From the NCBI RefSeq assembly GCF_001429025.1, contig NZ_LMHT01000009.1:96845-160844 (forward strand): a stretch of DNA of 64,000 bases, given 5' to 3'. The notes beneath the pieces are model-generated. The model saw only the letters and a list, made by a program, of their open reading frames with translations. It searched no databases and had not been told where the DNA came from. Positions 46,729 through 57,291 of the stretch are shown in pieces. Both the position numbers and the translations under genes were made by a program. Every line of letters begins with the position of its first letter. Within the stretch, counting starts at the first letter, position 1. The DNA is from Phenylobacterium sp. Root700. GTDB lineage: Bacteria > Pseudomonadota > Alphaproteobacteria > Caulobacterales > Caulobacteraceae.

Positions 46729-48138
46729 TTATTTCTTCTCGACAGGCTTGGCGCCGGCCGACGCCGCGGCGGCTGCGGCCGCGCCCTTGGGGGCGACGAC
46801 GGCGGCCATTTTCGGGGCGGGCTTCGGCAGCTTCGGCGTCGCCGCCACCGAGCCATAGCGCAGCACGTCCTTGGCGCGGGCGAGCTGGAAATCGCCCTTT
46901 TCGGTGTCGAAGCCTTCCGGCGGAGCCTCGGCGGGGACGTGGGCCCCGCGGCGGGCCTTGCCTTCCTCGGCGTTCAGCGCGTTGCGGAACGAAGCCTCGG
47001 AGAACTGGAACGCCTTGTTGGCGATCCGCTGAGCCTGCTCACCGTTCTCGGCGACCTCGAGGTCGGGTTCGATGCCGGTCTTCTGGATCGAGCGGCCCGA
47101 GGGCGTGTAGTAGCGCGCCGTAGTCAGTTTCAGCGCGCCGTCCATGCCGCCGCGCAGCGGGATCACGGTCTGCACCGAGCCCTTGCCGAAGGTGGTCAGG
47201 CCCACGACCTCGGCGCGTTTGCGGTCCTGCAGGGCGCCGGCCACGATCTCGGCGGCGGAGGCCGAGCCGGAATTGACCAGCACGACCATCGGCAGGCCGC
47301 CGGCGTCGTCGCCGGGCTTGGCGTTATAGCGTTCGATATCGCGCGGATCGCGACCGCGCTGGGAGACGACCTCGCCGCCTTCCAGGAACATGTCGGAAAT
47401 GCCGACCGCCTGGTCGAGCAGGCCGCCCGGATTGTTCCGCAGGTCGAGGATTAGACCCTTCATTTTCGGGTTCTTGGCGCGCAGGGCGGCCAGGGCCGCC
47501 TGGGCCTCGTCGGTGGTCTTCTCGTTGAAGGCCGAGACCCGCAGATAGCCGTAGTCGCCCTCCATCTTGGCGCTGGCCGACTTGGTCTTGATGATCTCGC
47601 GGACGATCTTCACGTCGAAGGGATCGGTCTTTTCGCGGGCGATGGTCAGGGTGACCGGCTCGCCGGGCTTGCCGCGCATCTGCTTGACGGCGTCGTTGAC
47701 CGACAGGCCGAGCACGCTTTCGCCGTTCACCGCGGTGATGAAGTCGCCGGCCTTCACGCCGGCCTTGAAGGCGGGCGTGTCGTCCATGGGCGAGATGACC
47801 TTGACCACGCCTTCTTCGCTGGTGACCTCAAGGCCCAGCCCGCCATATTCGCCGCGCGTCTGATCGCGCATGTCGTCGAAGCTGTCGGGATTCAGATAGC
47901 CGGAATGCGGGTCGAGCGAGGTCAGCATGCCGTCGATGGCCGCCTCGATCAGTTTCTTGTCATCGACCTCGGTGACGTACTGGCGCTCGACTGTGTCGAG
48001 CACGTCGCCGAACAGCTCCAGCATCTTGTAGGTCTTGGCCTTGGGCTGGGCCGAGGCGTAGGCCTGCTGGCTCACATAGGCCATGGAACCGGCGCCCAGC
48101 ACAAAGGCGGTCGCCCCGATCAGAAGGTACTTTCGCAT
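46729..48138 (-). CDS. ctpA: carboxyl-terminal processing peptidase (S41)
   Basis: 469 residues. Signal/anchor at the N-terminus (about residues 5-27), PDZ domain about 85-170 ('YGGLGLEVTSEEGVVKVISPMDDTPAFKAGVKAGD', described by GLGLEV and AFKAGVKAGD), protease core with 'DLRNNPGGLLDQAV', catalytic Ser in 'VLVNSGSASAAEIVAGALQ' and Lys in 'TFGKGSVQTV'. Ends in an Ala-rich tail. It trims exported proteins in the periplasm. Preceded by envC on the same strand, as in related genomes. Confidence 0.95.
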   Translation of the reverse strand: MRKYLLIGATAFVLGAGSMAYVSQQAYASAQPKAKTYKMLELFGDVLDTVERQYVTEVDDKKLIEAAIDGMLTSLDPHSGYLNPDSFDDMRDQTRGEYGGLGLEVTSEEGVVKVISPMDDTPAFKAGVKAGDFITAVNGESVLGLSVNDAVKQMRGKPGEPVTLTIAREKTDPFDVKIVREIIKTKSASAKMEGDYGYLRVSAFNEKTTDEAQAALAALRAKNPKMKGLILDLRNNPGGLLDQAVGISDMFLEGGEVVSQRGRDPRDIERYNAKPGDDAGGLPMVVLVNSGSASAAEIVAGALQDRKRAEVVGLTTFGKGSVQTVIPLRGGMDGALKLTTARYYTPSGRSIQKTGIEPDLEVAENGEQAQRIANKAFQFSEASFRNALNAEEGKARRGAHVPAEAPPEGFDTEKGDFQLARAKDVLRYGSVAATPKLPKPAPKMAAVVAPKGAAAAAAASAGAKPVEKK

Positions 48139-48204
48139 ATCAGGCCCTTAAGCCTCCCTTGCGGCGGAACTGCGCCGCACAGCGTTCGAAGTCCCACGTT
48201 CCAT

Positions 48205-48225
48205 ACCAATTCCGGCGGAATTGGT
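48205..48225. terminator. ACCAATTCC/GGAATTGGT hairpin between envC and ctpA
   Basis: A perfect 9-bp stem with a GGC loop, directly after the envC stop. A second hairpin (TGCGGCG 48160-48166 with CGCCGCA 48173-48179) lies in the ctpA leader. No T-runs. Processing or attenuation is possible. Confidence 0.45.
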
Positions 48226-48230
48226 TCGCT

Positions 48231-49085
48231 CTACCCCGTCTTGCCGCCCAGCCATCTGGCGGGGTCGACGGGAACACCGCGTTCGCGGACCTCTAGATAG
48301 AGTTCAGATGGGGACTGTCGTCCATCCGTCATCCACCCGACAGGCGTTCCGGCCGCGACCGATTGTCCGATACCCACGGTAGCTCGGTCCAGTCCAGCCA
48401 GGACCAGATGGTAGCCACCGGGCAGCCGCAAGATCAATATGACCCCCCAGCCCTTAACGGGGCCTACATACTGGACCAGCCCGGCGTCCGGGGCGGTGAC
48501 GCTGGCGCCCTTCTCGGCGGCGATGATGATCCCGGTGGATTCGCCGCCGCCGGTCAGGGCCTCGCCGAAACCATGTGTGATCGGACCCTTGGCCGGGGCG
48601 AGCAGGGCGATGGGCGGGGTGATCGGCCCAAAATCGAGCGGGGCGGCGCCCGGCGGCGTCGCTTCCAGGCGTTCGCGGTGCTCGGCCAGTTGGGAGTCGT
48701 TGGTGAACAGCGCCTCGCTGGCCACGGCGGCCAGCCGGCGCTGGCGGGCGATCTCGACGGCCTCGCCGGCATAGACCTTGGCGCGGCGCTGCAGTTCAGG
48801 GGTGATGGCCTTGACCAGGATGGCCGCGCGGACGGCCTCCGTGGCGTCCTGGGGGCTCACCAGCAGGGCCGGCGGTGGATCGCGCCGGAACTGCGCCAAG
48901 GCCGTCAGCAGCCGCGCCATGCGGTTCAGATTGCGGCCCTGCTCGGCGTTCAGCACCGTCTCGCGGACGTTCAGCCGCTCCAGCCGCATCCGGTCGTCGG
49001 CCGCCGCATAGGCGATCGCCGCCGCGCCCAGGCTGAGGGCGAGCGCGCAGGTCACCGGAAGGGCCAGGCCGCGGCGGAGCATCAT
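48231..49085 (-). CDS. envC: EnvC-like murein hydrolase activator (degenerate LytM)
   Basis: 284 residues from the ATG pair at 49085/49082; signal peptide 'GLALPVTCALALSLGAAAIAYA'. Helical region (about 30-150) then a LytM/M23 domain (about 175-284: 'KGPITHGFGEAL', 'GASVTAPDAGLVQYVGPVKGWG', 'GYHLVLAGLDRATV'). The zinc ligands are not intact: the usual H-x-x-x-D and H-x-H positions read 'TGIIIA' and 'YHLVLAG'. This is as in EnvC, which activates amidases rather than cutting peptidoglycan. It is shorter than E. coli EnvC, having less coiled coil. Confidence 0.82.
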   Translation of the reverse strand: MMLRRGLALPVTCALALSLGAAAIAYAAADDRMRLERLNVRETVLNAEQGRNLNRMARLLTALAQFRRDPPPALLVSPQDATEAVRAAILVKAITPELQRRAKVYAGEAVEIARQRRLAAVASEALFTNDSQLAEHRERLEATPPGAAPLDFGPITPPIALLAPAKGPITHGFGEALTGGGESTGIIIAAEKGASVTAPDAGLVQYVGPVKGWGVILILRLPGGYHLVLAGLDRATVGIGQSVAAGTPVGWMTDGRQSPSELYLEVRERGVPVDPARWLGGKTG

Positions 49086-49116
49086 TGTTCTGGGATAGAC
49101 CTTGCGGCCATCGCCC

Positions 49117-49581
49117 TCAATCGCGGTGATAGGGGCCGCCGGCCAGGATGGTGACGGCGCGATAGACCTGTTCGGCCAGCATGGCGCGGGCCATGGCGTG
49201 CGGCCAGGTCTGCGGCCCAAAGGCCAGCTTGCCCTTGGCCTGCGCCAGCAGGGACGGGTCCAGCCCGTCCGCGCCCCCGATCACGAACACCATCTTGCGC
49301 ACCCCGTCGTCGCGCAGGCGTGCGATTTCGGCGGCGAAGGCGCGTGAAGCCCTCGCCGTTCCGTGTTCGTCGCAGGCGATGACGTAAGCGCCTTCGAGGT
49401 GTGGACGCAGCACCTCGGCTTCCGGGGCCTTGCCCGGCTTCTTCGCCTCGACCTCGATGACCTCGACCGGGCCGAGGCCCAGCGAGCGGCCAGCAGCGGT
49501 CGCGCGATCCACGTAGAGTTTGACGAGGTCGACCTCGGGCGAGCGTGGCAGCCGCCCGACGGCCAGAATGGCTATCTTCAG
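49117..49581 (-). CDS. rlmH: 23S rRNA (pseudouridine-1915-N3)-methyltransferase, CTG start
   Basis: 154 residues if started at CTG 49581, giving '(M)KIAILAVGRLPRSPEVDLV', which aligns with the start of E. coli RlmH ('MKLQLVAVG', 155 residues). The first conventional start codon (GTG or ATG class) in frame is 49512, which would delete the first strand of the SPOUT fold. SAM-binding knot: 'VFVIGGADGLDP' and C-terminal 'AVTILAGGPYHRD'. It methylates the ribosome at the decoding-adjacent helix 69. The CTG overlaps the rsfS stop as CTGA. Confidence 0.88.
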   Translation of the reverse strand: MKIAILAVGRLPRSPEVDLVKLYVDRATAAGRSLGLGPVEVIEVEAKKPGKAPEAEVLRPHLEGAYVIACDEHGTARASRAFAAEIARLRDDGVRKMVFVIGGADGLDPSLLAQAKGKLAFGPQTWPHAMARAMLAEQVYRAVTILAGGPYHRD

Positions 49582-49991
49582 GAGGCCTGCGTCCGGTGCG
49601 GGGCGTCGACCGACCAGATTTTCTCGATGTTGTAGAACTGGCGCACTTCGGGGCGGAACAGATGGATGATGATGTCACCCGTATCGATCAGCACCCAGTC
49701 ACAGTGCGGCAGACCCTCAACGCGAGCCTTGCCGTATCCGGCTTCCTTGAGGGCGCGCAGCAGGTGATCAGCCAGCGCGCCGACGTGACGATGCGAGCGG
49801 CCCGACGCGACGATAAGTCCGTCAGCTACGGCGCTCTTGCCTTTCAGGTCGATGAAAACGACATCCTGGGCTTTGTCGTCATCGAGACGCGCCAGAATGA
49901 GATCTCCGAGGGCGACGATCTTCGCCTCGGTTTCGGGAGAAGCCGGTTTAAACGGGGCTTCGTGCGCACTAGGCGCGGGGTCAGGGCTCAG
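49578..49991 (-). CDS. rsfS: ribosomal silencing factor RsfS, CTG start
   Basis: About 137 residues if begun at CTG 49991. The frame contains no ATG, GTG or TTG between the upstream stop (50016-50018) and the conserved core, while AAAGGAG lies eight bases before this CTG. The product is unmistakable: 'VALGDLILARLDDDKAQDVV', 'FIDLKGKSAVADGLIVASG', 'RSHRHVGALADHLLRALKEA', 'GDIIIHLFRPEVRQFYNIEK'. RsfS binds L14 and blocks subunit joining in slow growth. Between nadD and rlmH, the standard order. Confidence 0.9.
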   Translation of the reverse strand: MSPDPAPSAHEAPFKPASPETEAKIVALGDLILARLDDDKAQDVVFIDLKGKSAVADGLIVASGRSHRHVGALADHLLRALKEAGYGKARVEGLPHCDWVLIDTGDIIIHLFRPEVRQFYNIEKIWSVDAPHRTQAS

Positions 49992-50082
49992 CGGGGTCGC
50001 TCCTTTGTTGCCTCGCTAGAGGAGACATATCACAAGAAGACGGATCGGTCAGCCCAACCTCGCAAAGTCGCTGAAATGGCTC

Positions 50083-50742
50083 TTAAGCGCCGCCTTGGCG
50101 CATCCGTTCCCGCAGTGCGGTAGAGGATTGATAATTAAGCGGTCCGGTCAGGAACACCCAACGGGGCGGGTCGGCGCCGGGCAGCAGCATGGCCTGCTGG
50201 GACGGTACGCGGGCATGGGCGAACCGCCGCGCGGCCGGCGAGAACCGGCTCTTCAGCGAGATCCAGGGACGCGAAACGACGGCCACCGGAACCTCGGCCA
50301 TGATCTGGGTCCAGCCACGCCAGCGGTGGAATGTCGCAAGGCTGTCGGCGCCCATGATCCAGACGAAATGGACGCCCGGGAACCGCGCCTTCAGCGCCCG
50401 CAGGGTGTCGACGGTGTATTGCGAGCCAAAGCGGGTCTCGGCGTCGCTGACGATCATGCTGCGGCCGCTGACCACGCGGCGCACGCCCGCCATGCGCTCA
50501 GCCAGGCCGGCGGTCTCACGCGATGACTTCAGCGGGTTCTGCGGCGAGACCAGCCAGACAACCCGGTCCAGGCCCAGCCGTCGTCGCGCGGTCTCGGCCA
50601 CGTGGGCGTGGCCCTCATGGGCGGGGTTGAACGAGCCCCCATAAAGGCCCACGCGCATGCCCGGCTGCAAATCGAAGCCGAGCTGCAGGGCCGCCGGACG
50701 GCCCGCCATTGGCCGGCGCCTAGCCGCGCCGGCGAACCACAC
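50083..50742 (-). CDS. nadD: nicotinate-nucleotide adenylyltransferase
   Basis: 219 residues from GTG 50742 (GAGGA five bases upstream); ATG 50709 is an alternative, and the conserved fold starts at 'MRVGLYGGSFNPAHEGH'. HxGH-type nucleotidyltransferase signature 'GGSFNPAHEGHAHVAE', 'VWLVSPQNPLKSS', and 'NYQSSTALRERM' (the S-S-T-x-I/L-R loop). It makes deamido-NAD in NAD biosynthesis. 15 bases after proA. Confidence 0.93.
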   Translation of the reverse strand: MWFAGAARRRPMAGRPAALQLGFDLQPGMRVGLYGGSFNPAHEGHAHVAETARRRLGLDRVVWLVSPQNPLKSSRETAGLAERMAGVRRVVSGRSMIVSDAETRFGSQYTVDTLRALKARFPGVHFVWIMGADSLATFHRWRGWTQIMAEVPVAVVSRPWISLKSRFSPAARRFAHARVPSQQAMLLPGADPPRWVFLTGPLNYQSSTALRERMRQGGA

Positions 50743-50757
50743 GGGGTCCTCGTGGGC

Positions 50758-52323
50758 TCAAAGCGGCCTGGCCGTGCCAGGATTACGGTCGAGATCGAGA
50801 TCGGTCTGGCGCACCTTGGCGCGCACGGTGAAGACGCCGTCGCCTGACAGCACCCCGGCGCGCGCGAACAGCCGGCCATGTTCCCAGTTGGAGAGGCCAA
50901 GTTCGGGGCGGTTCAGGGCGAACTGGCCGTCCACCCAGCGGGTGAAGCCATCGCCGACGAAGGGGGCGTTGACCGCGGCGTAGAACGCCTCGTGCGCCGC
51001 CGGATCTTCGGCGATTAGGCTGGCGGCGAACTGCGGGCTGTAGCGGTTGAACAGGGCCACGGCCTGCGCGGCGGTCTCGACCACCACCAGGGTGAGTTCG
51101 GGCGTTTCCTCCCACTCCCACTCATGGCCAAGCTGGGTTTCCGGCAACAGTTCGACCTGGGGCTCCTCGACCGGCCCTTCGGCGCGGCCGACCGTGACCC
51201 GGGCCGAGCGCCAGGCCTCGGGCAGGACGGCCTCGGAGCCTTCGACCACATGCAGCTTCACGCCGCTGCGGCGCTGGCCGGCGGCGGTCAGGGCTTGAAG
51301 GAAGGCGGGAACCAGGTCAGCGGCCCGTTCACGGACGATGGCGCAGACATTGAGCGTGTTGCAGACCTTGCGGTCCAGCGAGTGATAGACGGCGGCCTTG
51401 AAGCGCGCGGCGTCGGCGGTGACATCGGCGACCATCCAGGCGCCGCCGGTGCCGTGCAGGCTGACCGGGGCGCCGGCCTGGCGGGCGATGGCGCCCAACT
51501 GGGCGACGGCGGGGCCCGAACCGCGCGCGACGGCGAGCGCCAGCCGCTTGTCGGAGAACATCGCCCAGCCGGCGGCGTGCTCGGGGCTGTCGACCAGGGC
51601 CGCGGCGCCTTCAGGCAGGCCGGCGGTCTTCAGGGCTGGATCCAAGGCGTAGGTGACGATGGCGCGGGCGGTGCCCAGCGCGTCCGACCCGATGCGGAAC
51701 ACCACGGTGTTGCCGGTGCGCAGCACGCCGGTGGCGTCGGCGAAGACGTTGGGGCGGCCCTCGAAGATGAAGCCGACCACGCCGAGCGGGGCGGCGACCT
51801 GTTCGACGCTCCAGCCGGCATGGTCCACACGCTCGACCACCCGGCCCCGCGCGGCCTTGGCGTCGCGCCAGACCTGCAGGCCGGCGATCATGTCGGCGCG
51901 CATGGCGTCGCTGACCATCAGGCGGGTGGTGGAGCGGCCTCGCGCCTGGGCGCGGGCGACGTCCTGGGCGTTGGCCTGGGCGATCGCGCTCCAGACCGCG
52001 TCGTCGGCCAGATTGGCGGCGAAGGCCTCGAAGAATTGGGTGATGGCGGCGTCGGAAACCTTGGCCAGCCCGTCGAAGGCGGCGTGGGCGCGGCCGACCG
52101 CGTCGTCGGCTATCGCCTGGACCGCGGCGGGGATGTGCAGCAGGTCGCCGGTTTCCTGCACGACCACCAGGCGGTCGCCGGACTTGAAGGCGGCGGCAAG
52201 GGTTTCGGACACCAAGGCCACGCGGTCGCCGCCGAACGGAATCGGCATGCCGGGGACCAGCGCCTCCAGCCGCGCCGTCCTTGCGCCCGCCTCAACCTTG
52301 GTTCTCGCCGTCGCGTCGTCCAT
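50758..52323 (-). CDS. proA: glutamate-5-semialdehyde dehydrogenase, extended form
   Basis: 521 residues, roughly 100 longer than usual ProA (about 415-430). Core motifs are present: 'PLGVVGFIFEGRPNVFADA', 'VRTGNTVVFRIGSDA'-type nucleotide site, 'SLHGTGGAWMV', and the catalytic cysteine in 'DRKVCNTLNVCAIV'. The first ~80 residues ('FGGDRVALVSETLAAAFKSG', 'VVVQETGDLLHIPAAV') have no counterpart in E. coli ProA. Position between proB and nadD supports the proline-biosynthesis role. It reduces gamma-glutamyl phosphate in proline synthesis. Confidence 0.85.
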   Translation of the reverse strand: MDDATARTKVEAGARTARLEALVPGMPIPFGGDRVALVSETLAAAFKSGDRLVVVQETGDLLHIPAAVQAIADDAVGRAHAAFDGLAKVSDAAITQFFEAFAANLADDAVWSAIAQANAQDVARAQARGRSTTRLMVSDAMRADMIAGLQVWRDAKAARGRVVERVDHAGWSVEQVAAPLGVVGFIFEGRPNVFADATGVLRTGNTVVFRIGSDALGTARAIVTYALDPALKTAGLPEGAAALVDSPEHAAGWAMFSDKRLALAVARGSGPAVAQLGAIARQAGAPVSLHGTGGAWMVADVTADAARFKAAVYHSLDRKVCNTLNVCAIVRERAADLVPAFLQALTAAGQRRSGVKLHVVEGSEAVLPEAWRSARVTVGRAEGPVEEPQVELLPETQLGHEWEWEETPELTLVVVETAAQAVALFNRYSPQFAASLIAEDPAAHEAFYAAVNAPFVGDGFTRWVDGQFALNRPELGLSNWEHGRLFARAGVLSGDGVFTVRAKVRQTDLDLDRNPGTARPL

Positions 52324-52385
52324 TGCGCCCTAATGCTCAGTTTGAGGTTTAGTAGGCCCCTTTGGGCCGGCTCGCAAATCGCCGA

Positions 52386-53512
52386 TCAGGCCGGCGCGAC
52401 CACCGGGCTCAGGGCCAGGTCGTCGGCGTGGATCAGCGGGCCGGAGGTGAAGCCCAGCACCGCCTCGATGGCGTCGGACTTCAGGCCGCGGATGCGTTCG
52501 GCGTCGCTGGAGTCGTAGCGGGCGATGCCGCGGCCGATCTCCCGGCCGGTCTGGTCGGCGACCACGACGGCGTCGCCCTTGCCGAACCGGCCCTCGACGG
52601 CGCGCACGCCGGCGGCCAGCAGGCTCTTGCCGGTGGCGAGCGCGCGGGCCGCGCCGTCATCGACGACCAGGGCGCCGGACGGCGCCAGCGAGCCGGCGAT
52701 CCAGGCCTTGTAGGCGGCCGCGACCGAGACCGAGGGTTCGATCACCGTGGCCAGTTCGCCGGCCTCGATGGCGGCGAGCGGGGCGGGGCGGCGACCCAGG
52801 GTGATCACCGTGGTGCAGCCGGCCGACTGGGCGATGCGCGCGGCGGCGATCTTGGTGGCCATGCCGCCGGTGCCGACCCCGGCGCTGGCGTTGGCGCCGC
52901 CGGCCATGGCCTCGATCTGCGGCGTCAGCTGGCTGATGCGCGGCATGTGCTGGGCGGCGGGGTCATGACGCGGATCGGCGGTGTAGAGGCCGTCGATGTC
53001 CGACAGCAGCACCAGCACGTCGGCGCCGATCATCTGGGCGACGCGGGCCGCCAGCCGATCATTGTCGCCGTAGCGGATTTCCTCGGTGACGACCGTGTCG
53101 TTCTCGTTGACCACCGGCACGACGCCCAGGTCGAGCAGGGTCGAGAGCGTGGCGTGGGCGTTCAGCCAGCGTCGGCGGATCTCGGTGTCGTCGCGGGTCA
53201 GCAGCACCTGGGCGGCCGAAATCTCGTGCGGCTCCAGCGCCTCTTCCCAGGCCCGCATCAGGGCCGACTGCCCGGCCGCGGCGCAGGCCTGTTTCTCGGG
53301 CAGGGTCAGGGCGCGGCGGCCCATCTTCAGGCGGCGGCGGCCGAGCGCCACGGCGCCCGAGGAGACCACCAGCACCTGCTGGCCTCTCGCCCGCAGGCGC
53401 GCGAGGTCGGTGGCGAAAGCCGCCAGCCAGGCTGAATCAGGACCGTTCTCGCCGGCGACCAGGGCCGAGCCGAGCTTGACGACGATCCGCTTGGCGGTGG
53501 CTAGGCCGCTCA

Positions 53513-53513
<1 letters not shown>
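52386..53513 (-). CDS. proB: glutamate 5-kinase
   Basis: 375 residues from ATG 53513, which overlaps the obgE stop by one base (TGATG); the frame is open further upstream only as antisense/shadow of obgE. N-terminal amino-acid kinase domain '[16 protein letters not shown]', '[14 protein letters not shown]', '[21 protein letters not shown]' (described by NENDTV and GDNDRLAA), then a PUA domain (about residues 280-360, '[20 protein letters not shown]'). First step of proline synthesis from glutamate. Confidence 0.95.
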
Positions 53514-55226
<1,713 letters not shown>

Positions 55227-55270
55227 GGTCTACCTCCCGGCCCTCTCTCGGGGCCCTTAGAAAACGACAA

Positions 55271-55297
55271 GGGGGAGTCCGGCGACCGGACTCCCCC
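55271..55297 (-). terminator. intrinsic terminator after rpmA
   Basis: A perfect 12-bp stem GGGGGAGTCCGG (55271-55282) and CCGGACTCCCCC (55286-55297) with loop CGA; on the minus strand it is followed by TTGTCGTTTT. It ends the rplU-rpmA transcript. Confidence 0.85.
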
Positions 55298-55352
55298 TCG
55301 GAAGTTCTCTGCCCGGTCCGCCTAACGGCGAGCCCGGGTGATGAGGCTCGCC

Positions 55353-55616
55353 TTAGTTCGCTTGAGCCACGACCACGTTTACGTAGGTGCGGTCGTCGCG
55401 CTTGGTGATGAATTTCACGGCGCCGGCGGCGGTCGCGAAGAGGGTGTGGTCCTTGCCGATGCCGACATTGTCGCCCGGGAAGAACTTGGTGCCGCGTTGG
55501 CGCACGATGATGTTGCCGCCGACGACAGCTTCACCACCGAATTTTTTCACGCCGAGGCGGCGGCCAGCTGAGTCGCGACCGTTGCGCGAAGAGCCGCCAG
55601 ATTTCTTGTGAGCCAT
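55353..55616 (-). CDS. rpmA: 50S ribosomal protein L27
   Basis: 87 residues: '[28 protein letters not shown]' beginning and '[28 protein letters not shown]' are diagnostic (described by [14 protein letters not shown] and VRQRGTKF). It contacts tRNA near the peptidyl-transferase centre. 28 bases after rplU, same transcript. Confidence 0.97.
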   Translation of the reverse strand: MAHKKSGGSSRNGRDSAGRRLGVKKFGGEAVVGGNIIVRQRGTKFFPGDNVGIGKDHTLFATAAGAVKFITKRDDRTYVNVVVAQAN

Positions 55617-55644
55617 AGCTCTCTCCTAACTCTCTAGACGCTGC

Positions 55645-56193
55645 TTATTCGGCGGCGTCGTCGGACGACTTGGCGGCGGCCTTCTTAGGCGCAGCCTTCT
55701 TGGCCGGCGCTTCGTCGGTCGCGGCAGCGGCCTTCGGAGCAACCTTGGCTTTCGCCTTGGCCGGAGCAGCCGGGGCGGCGGCTTCCAGTTCGGCGATCAC
55801 GTGCTTCAGGTTGCGGGCGCGAGCGTCCAGCAGGGCCTTCGGGGTGAGGTCGACGGTGCCGTCCCACTTGTCGGTCTTGCCAGCGCCGGCGACCGAGGTG
55901 ACGCGCAGGACCGTCTCGTGCTGACGGTGGCCCTTCGTGCGACGATAGCCCTGACGGCGGATCTTCTTGAAGATCTTCACCTTCTCGCCCTTGCGGGTTT
56001 CGATCAGGGTCGCCGACACTTGAGCGCCGTCCACGAGCGGAGCGCCCAGCGTGATGGCCTCGCCATCACCCAGCATCAGGACGTCGCCGAAGGCGACCTC
56101 CGCACCGGGTTCACCGTCGAGCTTTTCGACAACCAGCAGGTCGCCGGCCTGGACCCGGTACTGCTTTCCGCCGGTTTTGATCACCGCGTACAT
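55645..56193 (-). CDS. rplU: 50S ribosomal protein L21 with long C-terminal tail
   Basis: 182 residues; the conserved L21 domain is the first ~100 ('MYAVIKTGGKQYRVQAGD', 'KIFKKIRRQGYRRTKGHRQHETVLRV', described by GGKQYRV and RRTKGHRQ). The last ~60 residues are an Ala/Lys/Pro-rich tail ('APAKAKAKVAPKAAAATDEA', 'KKAAPKKAAAKSSDDAAE'), similar in composition to the N-terminal tail of AtpD. First gene of the rplU-rpmA transcript. Confidence 0.96.
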   Translation of the reverse strand: MYAVIKTGGKQYRVQAGDLLVVEKLDGEPGAEVAFGDVLMLGDGEAITLGAPLVDGAQVSATLIETRKGEKVKIFKKIRRQGYRRTKGHRQHETVLRVTSVAGAGKTDKWDGTVDLTPKALLDARARNLKHVIAELEAAAPAAPAKAKAKVAPKAAAATDEAPAKKAAPKKAAAKSSDDAAE

Positions 56194-56286
56194 GGTTAGC
56201 GCCTTGAGACTGTAGCAAAATGGATTGCGCCCGCGAGATAGCCCGCGGGCGAGAGGCGCGGACTTATACAGAGGGACCCGTAGGAG

Positions 56287-57204
56287 TCAACGCGCCTGCC
56301 GTGTTTCAACGGTTACATGACTCAATCCGGGTAATCCAGCCAAACGGGCGCGGTAGATTTCGGCCGGTTGGGGGTTGGCGGACGCCACCACGACGATCGC
56401 GGCGTGATGGCCAGGGCCCAGGCGCCAGAGGTGCAGATCCAGCAGGCGCTCGCCTTCGGACTGCAGCCGCTCGCGGATTTCGGCGGTCAGCTCGGGCGAG
56501 GGATTGATGTCCAGCAGCACCGCGCCGGTTCGGCGCAACAGCCGCCAGGCGAAGTGGGCGAGCAGGATCGCGCCGGCCAGGCCCGCCAGGCTGTCGGCCC
56601 AGGCCCAGCCGAACATCCGCCCGAGCCCCAGCCCCAGGATGGCGAGGGCCGAGACCACGGCGTCGCCGGCCAGGTGCAGGTGGGCGGCCGAGAGGTTCAG
56701 GTCGCCGTCGCGATCGTGGGCGTGTTTGTGAATGGGCCGCAGCAGCCAGACGCAGATCAGATTGACCACCAGGCCTCCGACCGCCAGGGCCAGGGCGCCG
56801 TCATAGGCGACTTCGGCCGGGGCCAGCAGGCGATGGCCGCTCTCTATAGCGATCAGCACGGCGCTGACCGCCAGCACCGCGGCGTTGGCGAAGCCCGCCA
56901 GGTAGCCGAGCTTGCCGGTGCCGAAGGAGAAGCGGGGATCGTCGGCGAACTTGCGCGCCAGCCGGTAGGCCGCGGCGGCGACCACCAGGGCCGCCACGTG
57001 GGCGCCCATGTGCAGGCCGTTGGCGATCAGCGCCATGGAATTGAAGGCCAGCCCGCCGGCCAACTGCGCGGCCAGGGTGAGGACGCAGATCCCGGTGACG
57101 ATCCAGGTGCGCCGCTCATTATGCGCATGGTCGGCGCCCAGATAGACCCGGTCGGCCCGGAAGGCGTCCATCTGTCCTTGTCGTTCGGGCGCGGAGGCGG
57201 TCAC
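56287..57204 (-). CDS. dmeF: cation diffusion facilitator, DmeF-type
   Basis: 305 residues from GTG 57204; ATG 57171 ('MDAFRADRVYLGADHAHNERRTW') aligns better with other DmeF starts and may be right. Six membrane helices. 'ALIANGLHMGAHVAAL' (H...D/H metal site) and 'LSAAHLHLAGDAVVSALAI' (HxxxD) are the transport-site motifs; 'HKHAHDRDGDLN' is a His loop. The family exports Co(II), Ni(II) or Zn(II) from the cytoplasm. Divergent from a CobW-type gene across a Zur-like box. Confidence 0.88.
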   Translation of the reverse strand: MTASAPERQGQMDAFRADRVYLGADHAHNERRTWIVTGICVLTLAAQLAGGLAFNSMALIANGLHMGAHVAALVVAAAAYRLARKFADDPRFSFGTGKLGYLAGFANAAVLAVSAVLIAIESGHRLLAPAEVAYDGALALAVGGLVVNLICVWLLRPIHKHAHDRDGDLNLSAAHLHLAGDAVVSALAILGLGLGRMFGWAWADSLAGLAGAILLAHFAWRLLRRTGAVLLDINPSPELTAEIRERLQSEGERLLDLHLWRLGPGHHAAIVVVASANPQPAEIYRARLAGLPGLSHVTVETRQAR

Positions 57205-57243
57205 AAGGTCTCTTTATGTATGGCGGCGGCAGCCGTGGTTCAG

Positions 57244-57258
57244 TGTTATTCGATAACA
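57244..57258. promoter_or_regulatory. Zur-like palindrome TGTTAT-TCG-ATAACA
   Basis: A perfect palindrome with 6-bp arms and a 3-base centre (57244-57258), matching the GTTAT-N3-ATAAC core of alphaproteobacterial Zur boxes. It is 40 bases upstream of dmeF on one side and 113 before cobW on the other. A zinc-responsive Zur repressor would regulate the CobW-type GTPase; whether dmeF is also covered is unclear. Confidence 0.65.
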
Positions 57259-57291
57259 GTATGCTGCGGTCAAGCGATCGAAGGCGCCAGG

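Noticed and set aside
51124..52518. Plus-strand open frames opposite proA
   Set aside because: Shadows of proA and proB; no coding features.
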